A stretch of 46,305 nucleotides of DNA, taken from the NCBI RefSeq assembly GCF_000158955.1, contig NZ_GG657757.1, forward strand, positions 3,507,331 to 3,553,635, read 5' to 3'. A program made the translations under genes and the position numbers. The notes under the pieces are model-generated. The model made no database searches and had not been told where the DNA came from. It was given only the letters and a program-made list of their open reading frames with translations. This stretch comes from Streptomyces viridochromogenes DSM 40736. GTDB taxonomy: Bacteria > Actinomycetota > Actinomycetes > Streptomycetales > Streptomycetaceae. Shown here in pieces: positions 8,932 through 18,000 of the stretch; the first letter of the stretch is position 1, and each line of letters starts with the position of its first letter.

Positions 8932-10014
8932 TTATTGGTCGGATGAGAAGCGGACCGCTGCTGGGGGGATTTGGGCGTCGCACCAGATGCGGGTGCCCTC
9001 CAGGAGTTCGTTGTCGGGGCCGACCGTCGCGCCGTCGCCTATGACCGCGCCGGTGAGGACGGAGCGTTCGCCGACCCGGGCCCGGGTGCCTACGAGGGAG
9101 TCGGTGATGACCGCGCCGGGTTCGATCACCGCGCCTGCGAGGATCGTGCTGCCGAACACGCGGGCTCCCTCGGCGACGAAGGCGCCCTCGCCCACCACCG
9201 TGCCGCCCGAGAGCTTCGCGTCGGACGCGACGGTCGCCGTCGGGAGGACCAGGCGGTCACCGCAGCGGCCGGGGACCGCGGGAGACGGGGCGCGGCCGAG
9301 GACCAGGTCCGCCGAGCCCCGGACGAAGGCCGCCGGCGTGCCCAGGTCCAGCCAGTACGTCGAGTCGACCATGCCCTGGAGGTGCGCCCCGGCGGACAGC
9401 AGGTCGGGGAAGGTCTCCCGCTCCACCGAGACCGGGCGGCCCAGCGGGATCGTGTCGATGACCGAGCGGCGGAAGACGTACGCACCCGCGTTGATCTGGT
9501 CGGTGACGATCTCCTCCGGCGTCTGCGGCTTCTCCAGGAACGCCAGGACCCGGCCGGTGTCGTCCGTGGGGACCAGACCGTAGGCGCGGGGGTCCGTGAC
9601 CTTCGTGAGGTGGAGCGAGACGTCCGCGCCCGTAGTCGCGTGGGTGTCCACCAGCGCCGGGATGTCGAGGCCCGTCAGGATGTCCCCGTTGAAGATCAGC
9701 ACCGGGTCGTCGGGGCCGGAGTGCAGCCGCGAGGCCACGTTGCGGATGGCGCCGCCCGTGCCCAGGGGCTCCTCCTCCGTCACGTACTCGAGGTGGAGTC
9801 CAAGAGCGGAGCCGTCACCGAAGTACGGCTCGAAGACCTCGGCCAGGTAGGACGTGGCGAGGACGATGTGCTCGACGCCCGCGGCTCTCGCTCTCGCCAG
9901 CTGGTGCGTGAGGAAGGGCACCCCGGCCGCCGGGACCATGGGCTTGGGCGTGTGCACCGTGAGCGGGCGCAGCCGGGTGCCCTTGCCGCCGACCAGGAGG
10001 ATCGCTTCTGTCAC
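8932..10014 (-). CDS. NDP-sugar nucleotidyltransferase with left-handed beta-helix (mannose-1-phosphate guanylyltransferase type)
   Basis: A 360-residue protein that probably makes a nucleotide sugar, most likely GDP-mannose, for envelope glycans. The N-terminal nucleotidyltransferase domain (about 1-235) shows the GGKGTRLRPLT loop at 9-19, KPMVP, and LIFNGDI with the metal-binding aspartate. The C-terminal domain (about 260-345) is a run of hexapeptide repeats (VVGEGAFVAEGARV, AVIEPGAVI, AVIGDGATVG). It is convergent with the DNA glycosylase and abuts the tail of the repeat. The amidase gene is upstream on the same strand, 136 bases away. Sugar specificity cannot be read from the sequence. 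Confidence 0.87.
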   Translation of the reverse strand: MTEAILLVGGKGTRLRPLTVHTPKPMVPAAGVPFLTHQLARARAAGVEHIVLATSYLAEVFEPYFGDGSALGLHLEYVTEEEPLGTGGAIRNVASRLHSGPDDPVLIFNGDILTGLDIPALVDTHATTGADVSLHLTKVTDPRAYGLVPTDDTGRVLAFLEKPQTPEEIVTDQINAGAYVFRRSVIDTIPLGRPVSVERETFPDLLSAGAHLQGMVDSTYWLDLGTPAAFVRGSADLVLGRAPSPAVPGRCGDRLVLPTATVASDAKLSGGTVVGEGAFVAEGARVFGSTILAGAVIEPGAVITDSLVGTRARVGERSVLTGAVIGDGATVGPDNELLEGTRIWCDAQIPPAAVRFSSDQ

Positions 10015-10149
10015 GTGTCGTCTCTGCTTCCTGCCGGGACCGGCCGAACTGTCTTTCGGCCGGTCAGTGTATGCAGACCGTTCCGTGGCGCCTTCGCTGG
10101 CCGTGCGGCATTCCGCCCCGCTGCCCCCCGACGGCGGTGAAGGTGTGTC

Positions 10150-11745
10150 TCAGCGGCCCTGGTAACCGGCCGCCTTCGAGCGGGCCGAGCCGAGCTTGCC
10201 GTAGAGCTTGCGTCCCGGGCATGACGTGTTGAAGCCGTCCCGGTGACCTGAGATCACGTTCAGTCGAACCTTCTTGCCTTTTCGGTAGAGGTTGCCACCT
10301 CCCGACTTCAGGTATGTCTTGCCCCGCGGATTCATCCGGTACAGGCCGAGCTTCCACGCCGCGAGCCGGGCGATGCCCTTGACGGCGGCGGACGACGGCT
10401 TCTTGGACCCGTACGAACCGAGGACGGCGATCCCCATGCTGTTGCTGTTGAAACCACGGGTGTGCGCGCCGAGGACCGGCTTCGCCACGCCCCCCGCGCG
10501 GCCCTCGTAGATCTTTCCGCACTTGTCGATGAGGAAGTTGTAGCCGATGTCCCGCCAGCCCATGCTCTTGACGTGGTAGCGGTAGATACTGCGGATGAGT
10601 GAGGGGGCCTGCGAGCAGCTGTAGCCGTTGCCGCTGGCCGTGTGGTGCACGAAGACCGCCTTGACCTTCTTCGTGTAGACGAACTTGCTCTCCCGCAGCC
10701 CCTCGTTCGCGCCCCAGCCTCGCCGCGTGACGATCCGCGGCCGCGGGCCGACGTACGGCTTCGCGAGCTGTGCCTGCGTCAGCGCGTCGGCGTTGAGAGC
10801 GAAGTACTCCTGCTCGGTCTCGGCGCGGCTCAGTTCCGAGATCTCGGTGGCGCCGAGGGGGGCGAGTCCGGCGTTGGCCGCGGAGGCCGCGTCGGCGGCG
10901 GCGACGGCAGCGGCGTCGGTGACGGCGGAGTCATCGGCGTTCAGTTCGGCGGTGCGGGGGATTTCCTCCGGAGCCCCGGGGAGTGCGGCGGCGTCCGTGG
11001 TGTCCCCGGAGAGTGTGCCCCCGGCCTGGGCGCCTTCCGCCGCGTCGCCCGGGTCCACGAGTTCGAGGCGGAGGCCGGAGGGGAACGCGGACGCGCCGGG
11101 CGGCTCGTAGGCGCCCGTGCCGTGTGCGCCGGGGGCGGCGTCCGTGTCGTCGGGGTCGGGGGTGACCCGGAGTTCCACACCGTCGGACCTGCCCACCCAC
11201 AGGGGTGCCGTGGCGCCCCGTACCCGGCCCGGGGCGCCCTCGGGGGTGTTCGGGTCGGACCTGTGCTCGGCGGTGTGCGTCTCGAGGTCCTGCCAGCCCG
11301 TCCAGGTGCCGGTGCCGGCGGTGCGGGTGCGGACCTGGACGCGGCCGTGCAGTTCCACTTCGGGGTCGTCCCAGATGACGCCGACGAGGGAGAAGCCGCG
11401 TACGGCACGGCGGGGCAGGCCCAGTTCGGCGGTGCCGGGGACGGTCGGGGTGGCGCGGCTCTGGGTGAGGGGTTCGAGGGGGAGGGACTGGGTGCTGCCG
11501 GGGGCGTACGGCTCGGCGGCGCGCCGGTCGGTCGTGGTGGTGGTTGTCGTAGTGGTGGTTGTCGTGGTCGGCGTCCCCGCTCGGGGCGCGGGTCTCGCTG
11601 TCGTGGCGGCTTCCGCGGTGGGTACCGGTCTCTCCGTCCCCGCCAGGGCGGGGGGAGCGAGCGGGAGGGCCAGAGCGGCCGCACAGGTGACACCGATGGA
11701 AGAAGCAAGGAATCCACGCATGCCCCTGATGTTGGACATGGTCAT
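10150..11745 (-). CDS. secreted N-acetylmuramoyl-L-alanine amidase (PGRP/Amidase_2)
   Basis: An approximately 531-residue exported peptidoglycan hydrolase. I take ATG 11745 as the start because it directly precedes a classic signal peptide (GMRGFLASSIGV followed by an Ala/Leu-rich core and a TAEA-like cleavage region); the longer open frame upstream is a GC artefact. After a 13-threonine run (about residue 70) comes a beta-rich region resembling the actinobacterial PGRP N-terminal module. The zinc amidase domain occupies about 340-531: the first ligand is in VFVHHTAS, and the other two are in GHRDGFNTSCPG (His and Cys). It should cleave the lactyl ether-linked stem peptide bond between MurNAc and L-Ala. 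It is divergent from the TIGR03089 gene. Confidence 0.88.
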   Translation of the reverse strand: MTMSNIRGMRGFLASSIGVTCAAALALPLAPPALAGTERPVPTAEAATTARPAPRAGTPTTTTTTTTTTTTTDRRAAEPYAPGSTQSLPLEPLTQSRATPTVPGTAELGLPRRAVRGFSLVGVIWDDPEVELHGRVQVRTRTAGTGTWTGWQDLETHTAEHRSDPNTPEGAPGRVRGATAPLWVGRSDGVELRVTPDPDDTDAAPGAHGTGAYEPPGASAFPSGLRLELVDPGDAAEGAQAGGTLSGDTTDAAALPGAPEEIPRTAELNADDSAVTDAAAVAAADAASAANAGLAPLGATEISELSRAETEQEYFALNADALTQAQLAKPYVGPRPRIVTRRGWGANEGLRESKFVYTKKVKAVFVHHTASGNGYSCSQAPSLIRSIYRYHVKSMGWRDIGYNFLIDKCGKIYEGRAGGVAKPVLGAHTRGFNSNSMGIAVLGSYGSKKPSSAAVKGIARLAAWKLGLYRMNPRGKTYLKSGGGNLYRKGKKVRLNVISGHRDGFNTSCPGRKLYGKLGSARSKAAGYQGR

Positions 11746-11871
11746 ATAACTCTGTCCATTTGGGATGTGACGCTCTGTCGCCCAGCGTGCGGCCGAACCG
11801 GTGACGGAGCGGCGGCGGGGCGACGGCCGGGGCGTTGGGCGCGGGCTCGTGCGGCACGTACGCTTGCGCGG

Positions 11872-12627
11872 GTGAACGCCACCGATCGCACCCCTGCCGA
11901 CCTGCTGGGTTCCGCGCTCGCCGCGGATCCGGGACGTCCCCTTGTGACCTTCTACGACGACGCCACCGGCGAACGCGTCGAACTCTCCGTGGCCACCTTC
12001 GCCAATTGGGTGGCCAAGACCGCCAACCTCCTCCAGGACGAGTTGTCCGTCGAACCCGGGGACCGGGTGGCGCTGTCGCTGCCCGCGCACTGGCAGACGG
12101 CGGTGTGGCTGCTGGCCTGCTCGTCGGTGGGGGTCGTCGCGGACGTGTCGGGGGACGCGCGGGCGGCCGACGTCGTGGTGAGCGGGCCGGACGGGCTGGA
12201 GGCGGCGCGGGCGTGCTCCGGGGCGCGGATCGCGATGGCGCTGCGGCCGCTCGGGGGGCGGTTTCCGCAGGTTCCCGAGGGGTTCGTCGACTACGCGGTG
12301 GAGGTGCCGGGGCAGGGGGACCGGTTCGTGCCGTACGCGCCGGTGGATCCGGAGGGGCCTGCGCTGATCGTGGCGGGGCGGGAGTTCAGTGGGGCGGAGG
12401 TCGTGGAGCGGGCTCGGGCGGAGGCTACGGGGCTGGGGCTTACGGGGCCGGGGTCGCGGATTCTGTCGGGGTTGCCGTACGACACGTGGGAGGGGTTGAA
12501 CGCGGGGTTGTACGGGCCGTTGGCCACGGGGGGGTCTGTGGTGTTGTGCCGGCATGTGGAGCTTGCCGGGGACGGGGTGCTGGACAAGCGGGTGGAGAGT
12601 GAGCGGGTTACGGCTATCGCCCGGTAG
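11872..12627 (+). CDS. TIGR03089 family protein (AMP-ligase-like N-terminal fold)
   Basis: A 251-residue actinobacterial protein resembling a truncated AMP-dependent synthetase: an N-terminal PLVTFYDDATGERVELS stretch, GDRVALSLPAHWQTAVWLLA and a C-terminal LSGLPYDTWEGL. It lacks the phosphate-binding loop and the C-terminal lid, so adenylating activity is doubtful. The start is GTG 11872, since the longer frame upstream runs antisense through the amidase gene. The family is conserved next to LCP genes in actinobacteria, but no role is established that I can name. Confidence 0.8.
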   Translation: MNATDRTPADLLGSALAADPGRPLVTFYDDATGERVELSVATFANWVAKTANLLQDELSVEPGDRVALSLPAHWQTAVWLLACSSVGVVADVSGDARAADVVVSGPDGLEAARACSGARIAMALRPLGGRFPQVPEGFVDYAVEVPGQGDRFVPYAPVDPEGPALIVAGREFSGAEVVERARAEATGLGLTGPGSRILSGLPYDTWEGLNAGLYGPLATGGSVVLCRHVELAGDGVLDKRVESERVTAIAR

Positions 12628-12642
12628 GGCGTCTTGCGCGGT

Positions 12643-12750
12643 GCTCGGCGTTGGTGCTGGGGGCGGGGCGCTGCGCAGCCCGGCGTTGCGGGGTGCCGCC
12701 GCGCCCACCCGTGCCGCCCCAAGCGGCACGACTGCCCGCAGCTAGGGCGG
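12643..12750. repeat. dispersed intergenic repeat, copy 2
   Basis: This copy aligns end to end with 8757-8863, with only scattered substitutions and one extra A (CCCCAAGCGGCAC here, CCCCAGCGGCAC there). It has a single terminal 24-nt unit instead of four. It lies directly after the TIGR03089 stop, ahead of the first LCP gene. Confidence 0.8.
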
Positions 12751-12860
12751 GCGCCTCGTTTGGGCTAGCCCCATCCCTCCCCCGGGCTCCTTTCGCGCCA
12801 CAGTCGTAGGAGAAGTGCGCGTGGCGCGTTCCTACGTCAGGGGTCAGGAGGGGTCCTGTC

Positions 12861-14096
12861 TTGGCCGGCACCAGTGGTGGGTCCTTCCGGAGGCCGGGGG
12901 CGAGTGTGGGGGCCTCGGCCAGTGGGCGGGGGCTGGTGCGGCGGCGCCGGCGGCGGTGGGCGCGGTGGACTGCGTTCGGGATCACCGTCGTGGTCGTGGC
13001 GGCCGCGGGGGCCGGATGGGCGGTGTACGCGAAGCTCAGCGGGAACATCACGCCCGACGAGGCAGCCGCGGCCGAGCTCGCGCGGTACGAGAAGGAACGG
13101 CCCACCTCACTGATCAAGGACGCGCGGAACATCCTGCTCATCGGGTCGGACTCGCGTCAGGGCGACGACAACGCCCGCTACGGCCGGGACTCCGGGACCG
13201 AGCGGTCGGACACCACGATCCTGCTGCACCTGTCCGCGGGCCGGGGCAGCGCCACCGCCGTCTCCCTGCCCCGGGACCTGATGGTGGACGTGCCGGGCTG
13301 CCGGCGCCCGGACGGTTCCCGCAGCGCGCCGAGGTTCGCCATGTTCAACCAGGCGTTCCAGCTGGGCGGCTCGGCCTGCACCATCCGGACCGTCGAGAAG
13401 CTCACCGCCATCCGTGTCGACCACCACGTCGTCGTCGACTTCCACGGCTTCAAGCGGATGGTCGACGCGGTCGACGGCGTCGAGGTGTGCCTGAAGGAGC
13501 CGATCGACGACCGGGCGGCCAAGCTGCGACTGCCCGCCGGGCGGGTGACGCTCGACGGCGAGCAGGCCCTCGGCTACGTCCGCGCCCGCAAGTCGCTCGG
13601 CGACGGCAGCGACACGGAACGCATGGAGCGGCAGCAGCGCTTCCTCGGGGCACTCGTCAACAAGGTACGGAGCAATGACGTCCTGCTGAATCCGGTGAAG
13701 CTGTATCCCGTGCTGGACGCCGCCACGTCCTCTCTCACAACGGACCCGGATCTGGCGAGCCTTCGCGGTTTGTACGAACTCGTGCGGGGGCTGCGCGACA
13801 TCCCCATGGAACAAGTGCAATTCCTGACCGTGCCTCGGCAGTCGTATGCGTACGACACCAATCGCGACCAACTCGTGGAGCCGGCGGCGGAGAGGTTGTT
13901 CGAGAGGCTGCGTACGGACACTCCGGTGGCGATCACCGGGTCCGGGTCGAACGGTTCCGCGCCCCTGAGGCCTGCCGATTCGCGTGACGGATCGTACGAG
14001 GATTCGCATGCGGCCCCGTTTGCCGAGCCCGTCGTCACCGTTTCTCCTCCACCGACGTTCCGCGGGAACACGGCAGCCGAGGACACCTGTGAGTAA
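12861..14096 (+). CDS. LytR-CpsA-Psr (LCP) family glycopolymer transferase
   Basis: LCP enzymes move a polyprenyl-phosphate-linked glycopolymer, such as teichoic acid or capsule, onto peptidoglycan outside the cell. The protein has 411 residues: a basic cytoplasmic N-terminus, one membrane helix (about 35-57) and an extracellular LCP domain. Signature pieces are ILLIGSDSRQGDDNARYG, SDTTILLH, AVSLPRDLMVDVPG, CTIRTVEKLT and ALGYVRARKSLGDGSDTER, containing the Arg/Asp residues that hold the diphosphate and Mg2+. The LytR C-terminal domain found in most neighbours is absent. The start is TTG 12861, 8 bases after AGGAGGGG. It is the first of seven LCP genes in this window. Confidence 0.92.
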   Translation: MAGTSGGSFRRPGASVGASASGRGLVRRRRRRWARWTAFGITVVVVAAAGAGWAVYAKLSGNITPDEAAAAELARYEKERPTSLIKDARNILLIGSDSRQGDDNARYGRDSGTERSDTTILLHLSAGRGSATAVSLPRDLMVDVPGCRRPDGSRSAPRFAMFNQAFQLGGSACTIRTVEKLTAIRVDHHVVVDFHGFKRMVDAVDGVEVCLKEPIDDRAAKLRLPAGRVTLDGEQALGYVRARKSLGDGSDTERMERQQRFLGALVNKVRSNDVLLNPVKLYPVLDAATSSLTTDPDLASLRGLYELVRGLRDIPMEQVQFLTVPRQSYAYDTNRDQLVEPAAERLFERLRTDTPVAITGSGSNGSAPLRPADSRDGSYEDSHAAPFAEPVVTVSPPPTFRGNTAAEDTCE

Positions 14097-14144
14097 AGCG
14101 GGCACCAAGGCAACTCCAAGGCAACGAACTCTTCACCCAGGAAA

Positions 14145-14228
14145 TGGGCGAATTGCCCAAGTGTAGGGACGTGGAATTTGTCACCGTCGTCGCTCGGCAC
14201 TGAACTGGGCGGTTAGTGTGAGCGATCC
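14145..14228 (+). promoter_or_regulatory. conserved upstream region of LCP pair A (inverted repeat plus promoter-like block)
   Basis: An inverted repeat TGGGC/GCCCA with a 5-base spacer (14145-14159) is followed by GAATTTGTCA and by a block ending in AACTGGGCGG, T, TAGTGTGAGCGATCC. The same elements in the same order lie at 17832-17918, ahead of the paralogous gene. TTGTCA and the T-AACT or TAGTGT elements could be -35 and -10 boxes, but the assignment is uncertain. Confidence 0.45.
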
Positions 14229-14335
14229 CGGTGCGCCCCGGCTCTGAGGACGGTCCTGAGATCGCGCACTGTGTGACCGAGACCCGGGCGCCTTGAGGGG
14301 AAGGCGCCGCGCCCCGACGGAGGAAACAGGCAACC

Positions 14336-16075
14336 GTGGACGCGCAAGGCCGTGGGCGGGCGGACGACATCGATCCCGCAGACCAGTGGGTGATCAATCC
14401 GAGCACCGGTGAATACGAATTGCGACTGCCCCCTTCCGCACCGCAGTCGGGTGTTCCCGGGCCCCGCAGGCCGCCGTCCTCCGACTCGGGTCCGCCGGCG
14501 CGCGGCCGTACGGAGGCGCCCGGCCGGCCGCGGCCCGAGACGCCCGGCCGTGCGGTGCCGCCGCGCAGGCGCCGCGGGGCGCCGCAGGAGCCGCTGCCCG
14601 GGCGCCGCGGGCGGCGGCCCGCCAAGCAGGCCTCGAAGGGCAGGAAGGCCCTGCTCTGGACCGGTGGCGTGATGGCGTTCGTGCTGGTCGCCGGGGCGGG
14701 CGCCGCGTACTTCTACATCGAGCACCTGAACAACAACATCGCGTCGGTCTCCGACGACGGCGCGAGCACCGGTGGCTTCGAGAAGGACAAGGCCATCAAC
14801 ATCCTGTTGATCGGCACCGACAAACGCACCGGCGCGGGCAACGAGAAGTACGGCGACGCGGGCAGTGTCGGGCACGCCGACACCACGATCCTGCTGCACG
14901 TCTCCAAGGACCGCTCGAACGCGACCGCGCTGAGCATCCCCCGTGACCTGATCGTCGACATCCCGGACTGCCCGACCACGCAGGAGGACGGGTCGCAGAA
15001 GGTCATCCCGGGGACGCCGCGGACCCGCTTCAACACCAGCCTCGGCCAGGACGGCCGTACCCCCAGCTGCACCATGCGGACCGTGACGGAGCTGACCGGG
15101 GTCAAGCCGGACAACTTCATGGTCGCCGACTTCAACGCCGTCAAGACGCTGACCAGCGCCGTCGGCGGGGTCGAGGTGTGTCTGGGCAAGGACATCGACG
15201 ACCCGGACTCGCACCTGAAGCTGTCGAAGGGCAACCACACGATCGAGGGCGAGCAGGCGCTGGCCTTCGTGCGCACCCGGCACTCGGTCGGCTTCGGCGG
15301 CGACCTGAGCCGGATCGGGCTCCAGCAGCAGTTCCTGAGCGCGCTGATGCGCAAGCTGAAGGACAACGACACGCTCAGCAGCCCCTCGAAGATGCTCGAT
15401 CTGGCGGAGGCGGGCACGAAGGCTCTGACCGTCGACTCGCAGCTGTCCAGCATCGGCAAGCTGAAGGACCTCGGTCTCGAGCTGGGCAAGCTCAACACCA
15501 AGAACCTGACGTTCGCCACGACCCCGGTGATCGACAACCCGGCGGAGAAGGTCCCGACCACGGTCGTCCTCAACGACTCGTCGGCCCCGCAGGTCTTCTC
15601 CATGATCAAGAACGACGTCTCCTTCACCGCGGTCAAGGAAAAGAAGAAGAAGGAAGCCGCCGCGGTGGCCGCCCGGTTGAAGGGCACCAAGTCCGCGGCC
15701 TCCGAGGTGCGGGTGCGGATCATGAACGGCGGTGCCGTCGCCGGCAGCGCGCAGGAGACGCTCAGCTGGCTGCAGAACGAGGAGGGCGTGAGCAAGTCGG
15801 AGAACGCGGGCAACGCGCCCGCCTCCCTGGCGAAGACCACGCTCGAGTACGCCCCCGACCAGGCCGACCAGGCCCGTCGCCTCGCCGACATCATGGGCCT
15901 GCCCGGGTCGGCGCTGAAGCCGGGCGAGAGCGTGGAGAACGCCCAGGGCGTACCCGCGATGACCCTGACCCTCGGCAAGGACTTCAAGGGGGCGGGCGCC
16001 TCCCAGACCACTCCGACCAAGGCGCCGGCGGACGTGGACAGGTCCACGGCGGACAAGGTCGAGTGCGCCGAGTGA
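14336..16075 (+). CDS. LCP family protein with LytR_C domain, pair A gene 1
   Basis: A 579-residue LCP protein. Residues 1-104 are a cytoplasmic, Pro/Arg-rich region opening with VDAQGRGRADDIDPADQWV; a membrane helix spans about 105-127. The LCP domain (about 155-390) contains INILLIGTDKRTGAGNEKYG, HADTTILLHVS, LSIPRDLIVDIPDCP and ALAFVRTRHSV. A LytR C-terminal domain covers about 455-565 (VRVRIMNGGAVAGSA to TLTLGKDF). GTG 14336 has a GGAGG site with the same upstream sequence as its paralogue at 18001. It is followed after 75 bases by pair A gene 2. The C-terminal domain shares a 95-base perfectly identical block with the paralogue. Confidence 0.92.
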   Translation: MDAQGRGRADDIDPADQWVINPSTGEYELRLPPSAPQSGVPGPRRPPSSDSGPPARGRTEAPGRPRPETPGRAVPPRRRRGAPQEPLPGRRGRRPAKQASKGRKALLWTGGVMAFVLVAGAGAAYFYIEHLNNNIASVSDDGASTGGFEKDKAINILLIGTDKRTGAGNEKYGDAGSVGHADTTILLHVSKDRSNATALSIPRDLIVDIPDCPTTQEDGSQKVIPGTPRTRFNTSLGQDGRTPSCTMRTVTELTGVKPDNFMVADFNAVKTLTSAVGGVEVCLGKDIDDPDSHLKLSKGNHTIEGEQALAFVRTRHSVGFGGDLSRIGLQQQFLSALMRKLKDNDTLSSPSKMLDLAEAGTKALTVDSQLSSIGKLKDLGLELGKLNTKNLTFATTPVIDNPAEKVPTTVVLNDSSAPQVFSMIKNDVSFTAVKEKKKKEAAAVAARLKGTKSAASEVRVRIMNGGAVAGSAQETLSWLQNEEGVSKSENAGNAPASLAKTTLEYAPDQADQARRLADIMGLPGSALKPGESVENAQGVPAMTLTLGKDFKGAGASQTTPTKAPADVDRSTADKVECAE

Positions 16076-16150
16076 CCTGACGGGCCTGATGCACGTCTCA
16101 CAGGGCGTAGGGCAGGCCTTGTCCGGTGACAACGGGGGTGGGGAAGCAAG

Positions 16151-17782
16151 ATGGCACAGAGCAGCAGTGTGTACGGGGAGGGGACGAAACGGGGTGCCGT
16201 CCCACGTGAGCCGGCCCGGGGCAGGTCCGCCGGGCCGGGCGGCGGGGACGGCCCGCGGGGCCGTCGGCCGCGCCGCGGGCGTCGCGCCCTGCGCTGGTCG
16301 GCGACCACGCTCTCCGTGCTGGTCCTGGGGACGGCCGGGGCCGGTTACCTCTACTACGAGCACCTGAACGGCAACATCGAGAAGGGCCAGCGCAGCAGCG
16401 GCGACTCCAAGGCGACGAAGACCGCTCCGAACGCGGCCGGGCAGACGCCCCTGAACATCCTGCTGATCGGCTCCGACAGCCGTAAGTCCGACGAGAACGT
16501 GAAGCTCGGCGGCGCCCGCAACGAGCGCGGCAACCCGCCGCTCGGCGACGTGCAGATGCTCATCCACCTGGCCGCCGACCGCAAGAGCGCCTCCGTGGTG
16601 AGCATTCCGCGCGACACCCGGGTCGACATACCCAAGTGCACCGATCCGAGGACCGGAGAGACGTACCCGCCGGTCAACAAGATCATCAACACCTCGCTGG
16701 CCCGTGGCGGAGCGGGCTGCACGCTGGCGACCTGGGAGAACCTCACCGGCGTCTACATCGACCACTGGATGACGATCGACTTCGCGGGCGTGGTGCAGAT
16801 GGCGGACGCCGTCGGCGGGGTCGACGTGTGCGTCGAGCAGAACGTGTGGGACCGTCCGTTGCCCGGCGTGCCCGGCGGCTCGGGCCTGAAGATGAAGGCC
16901 GGCCACAAGAAGGTCCAGGGCGTGCAGGCGCTCCAGTGGCTGCGCACCCGCCACGCCTGGGGCAGCGACCCGCTGCGGGCCAGGGCGCAGCACATGTACA
17001 TGAACTCGATGATCCGCACGCTCAAGGCGCAGAACGTCTTCACCGACACGGGCCGGCTGACGGACCTGGCCGAGGCGGCCACCAAGTCGCTGAACGTGTC
17101 GGAGGAGATCGGCACGGTGAAGAAGCTGTACGACCTGGGGATGCAGCTGAAGACGGTGCCGACGGACCGCATCACCATGACGACGCTGCCCACGTCCGAG
17201 GACCCGGAGGACGTCAACCACCTGATCCCGGCAGGCGCCGACGCCGACCGGGTGTGGGCCATGCTCCGCGACGACGTGCCCTTCGACGGCAAGGGCGGGA
17301 AGCCGCGTTCGAAGAAGACGGAGAAGGCGCGGAAGGCGGAGAAGGGTTCGCGGGATCCGGCCGCGGCGGACGGTGCGATCGGCGTGCTGGTGCAGAACGC
17401 CACGCGTTCCAGCACCCTCGGTCCGGTCAGCGGACGCGCGGCGGCCCTCGCCGGGTCGCTCGTGGGCCAGGGATTCACGAAGGCCGCCGCTGACACCTCG
17501 CCCGCGCGCTCCGAGGAGCGGACCGTCGTGCGCTATCCGAGCGCCGAACTGGAGGGCGATGCGCGGCGCGTCGCCAAGTCGCTGGGTATTCCGACGAGTT
17601 CGGTGAAACAGTCGACCGACGTCTCCGGTGTCACGGTCGTGGTGGGCGCCGACTGGCGTACGGGCACGGCCTATCCGAAGCAGGCGGCGCCGAAGGCCGG
17701 GAACCTGCCCGGCGACGCGGACGCGCTCAATGGTTCCGACGCCGGAAAGTGCATGGACGTGTACGCGCCGTACCGCTGGTAG
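16151..17782 (+). CDS. LCP family protein with LytR_C domain, pair A gene 2
   Basis: A 543-residue LCP protein of a second subtype. It has a short basic N-terminus, a membrane helix at about 48-69 ending GYLYYEHLNGNI, and an LCP domain with LNILLIGSDSRKSDENVKLGG, VQMLIHLAADR, VSIPRDTRVDIPKC and ALQWLRTRHAWGSDPLRARAQ. A LytR_C domain covers about 415-515 (IGVLVQNATRSSTLG to VVVGADWRTG). Relative to gene 1, the R-x-D-T-T segment is replaced by a PPLGDVQMLIH form, which is shared with the paralogue at 19814. The spacer from gene 1 contains an imperfect hairpin (arms 16079-16088 and 16113-16123). It is probably co-transcribed with gene 1. Confidence 0.92.
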   Translation: MAQSSSVYGEGTKRGAVPREPARGRSAGPGGGDGPRGRRPRRGRRALRWSATTLSVLVLGTAGAGYLYYEHLNGNIEKGQRSSGDSKATKTAPNAAGQTPLNILLIGSDSRKSDENVKLGGARNERGNPPLGDVQMLIHLAADRKSASVVSIPRDTRVDIPKCTDPRTGETYPPVNKIINTSLARGGAGCTLATWENLTGVYIDHWMTIDFAGVVQMADAVGGVDVCVEQNVWDRPLPGVPGGSGLKMKAGHKKVQGVQALQWLRTRHAWGSDPLRARAQHMYMNSMIRTLKAQNVFTDTGRLTDLAEAATKSLNVSEEIGTVKKLYDLGMQLKTVPTDRITMTTLPTSEDPEDVNHLIPAGADADRVWAMLRDDVPFDGKGGKPRSKKTEKARKAEKGSRDPAAADGAIGVLVQNATRSSTLGPVSGRAAALAGSLVGQGFTKAAADTSPARSEERTVVRYPSAELEGDARRVAKSLGIPTSSVKQSTDVSGVTVVVGADWRTGTAYPKQAAPKAGNLPGDADALNGSDAGKCMDVYAPYRW

Positions 17783-17831
17783 CGGACGAGGCGTCACGCG
17801 CACACGAACTCCTCGAACTTCCGTTCATGAA

Positions 17832-17918
17832 TTGGGCTGGATTGCCCAAATGTATGGATGTTGAATTTGTCATTCGGCGCACATCGGCGTTCAACTGGGC
17901 GGATAGTGTGAGCGATCC
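17832..17918 (+). promoter_or_regulatory. conserved upstream region of LCP pair B
   Basis: This region is homologous to 14145-14228. The inverted repeat here is TTGGGC/GCCCAA with a 6-base spacer (17832-17849). It is followed by TGAATTTGTCA and then the shared block AACTGGGCGG, A, TAGTGTGAGCGATCC. The repeat arms are longer than in pair A. Confidence 0.45.
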
Positions 17919-18000
17919 AGTGCTTCTGTGATGACCAAGTACCCGTGCGCCTTCCGGGGGGAGAGGGCGCCGCGTGCCCAGACGGAGGAAACAAGCAACC

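Noticed and set aside
10642..12627. 661-codon version of the TIGR03089 gene
   Set aside because: The extra 410 codons are antisense to the secreted amidase; the conserved family sequence begins at GTG 11872.
11746..12729. N-terminal extension of the amidase to 859 codons
   Set aside because: The signal peptide begins at about 11745; anything upstream would block export and runs through the divergent gene and the repeat.
14213..17803. Minus-strand frame of 1,196 codons opposite two LCP genes
   Set aside because: It mirrors the codon bias of the LCP genes on the other strand; the Val/Gly/Arg-rich translation has no family features.
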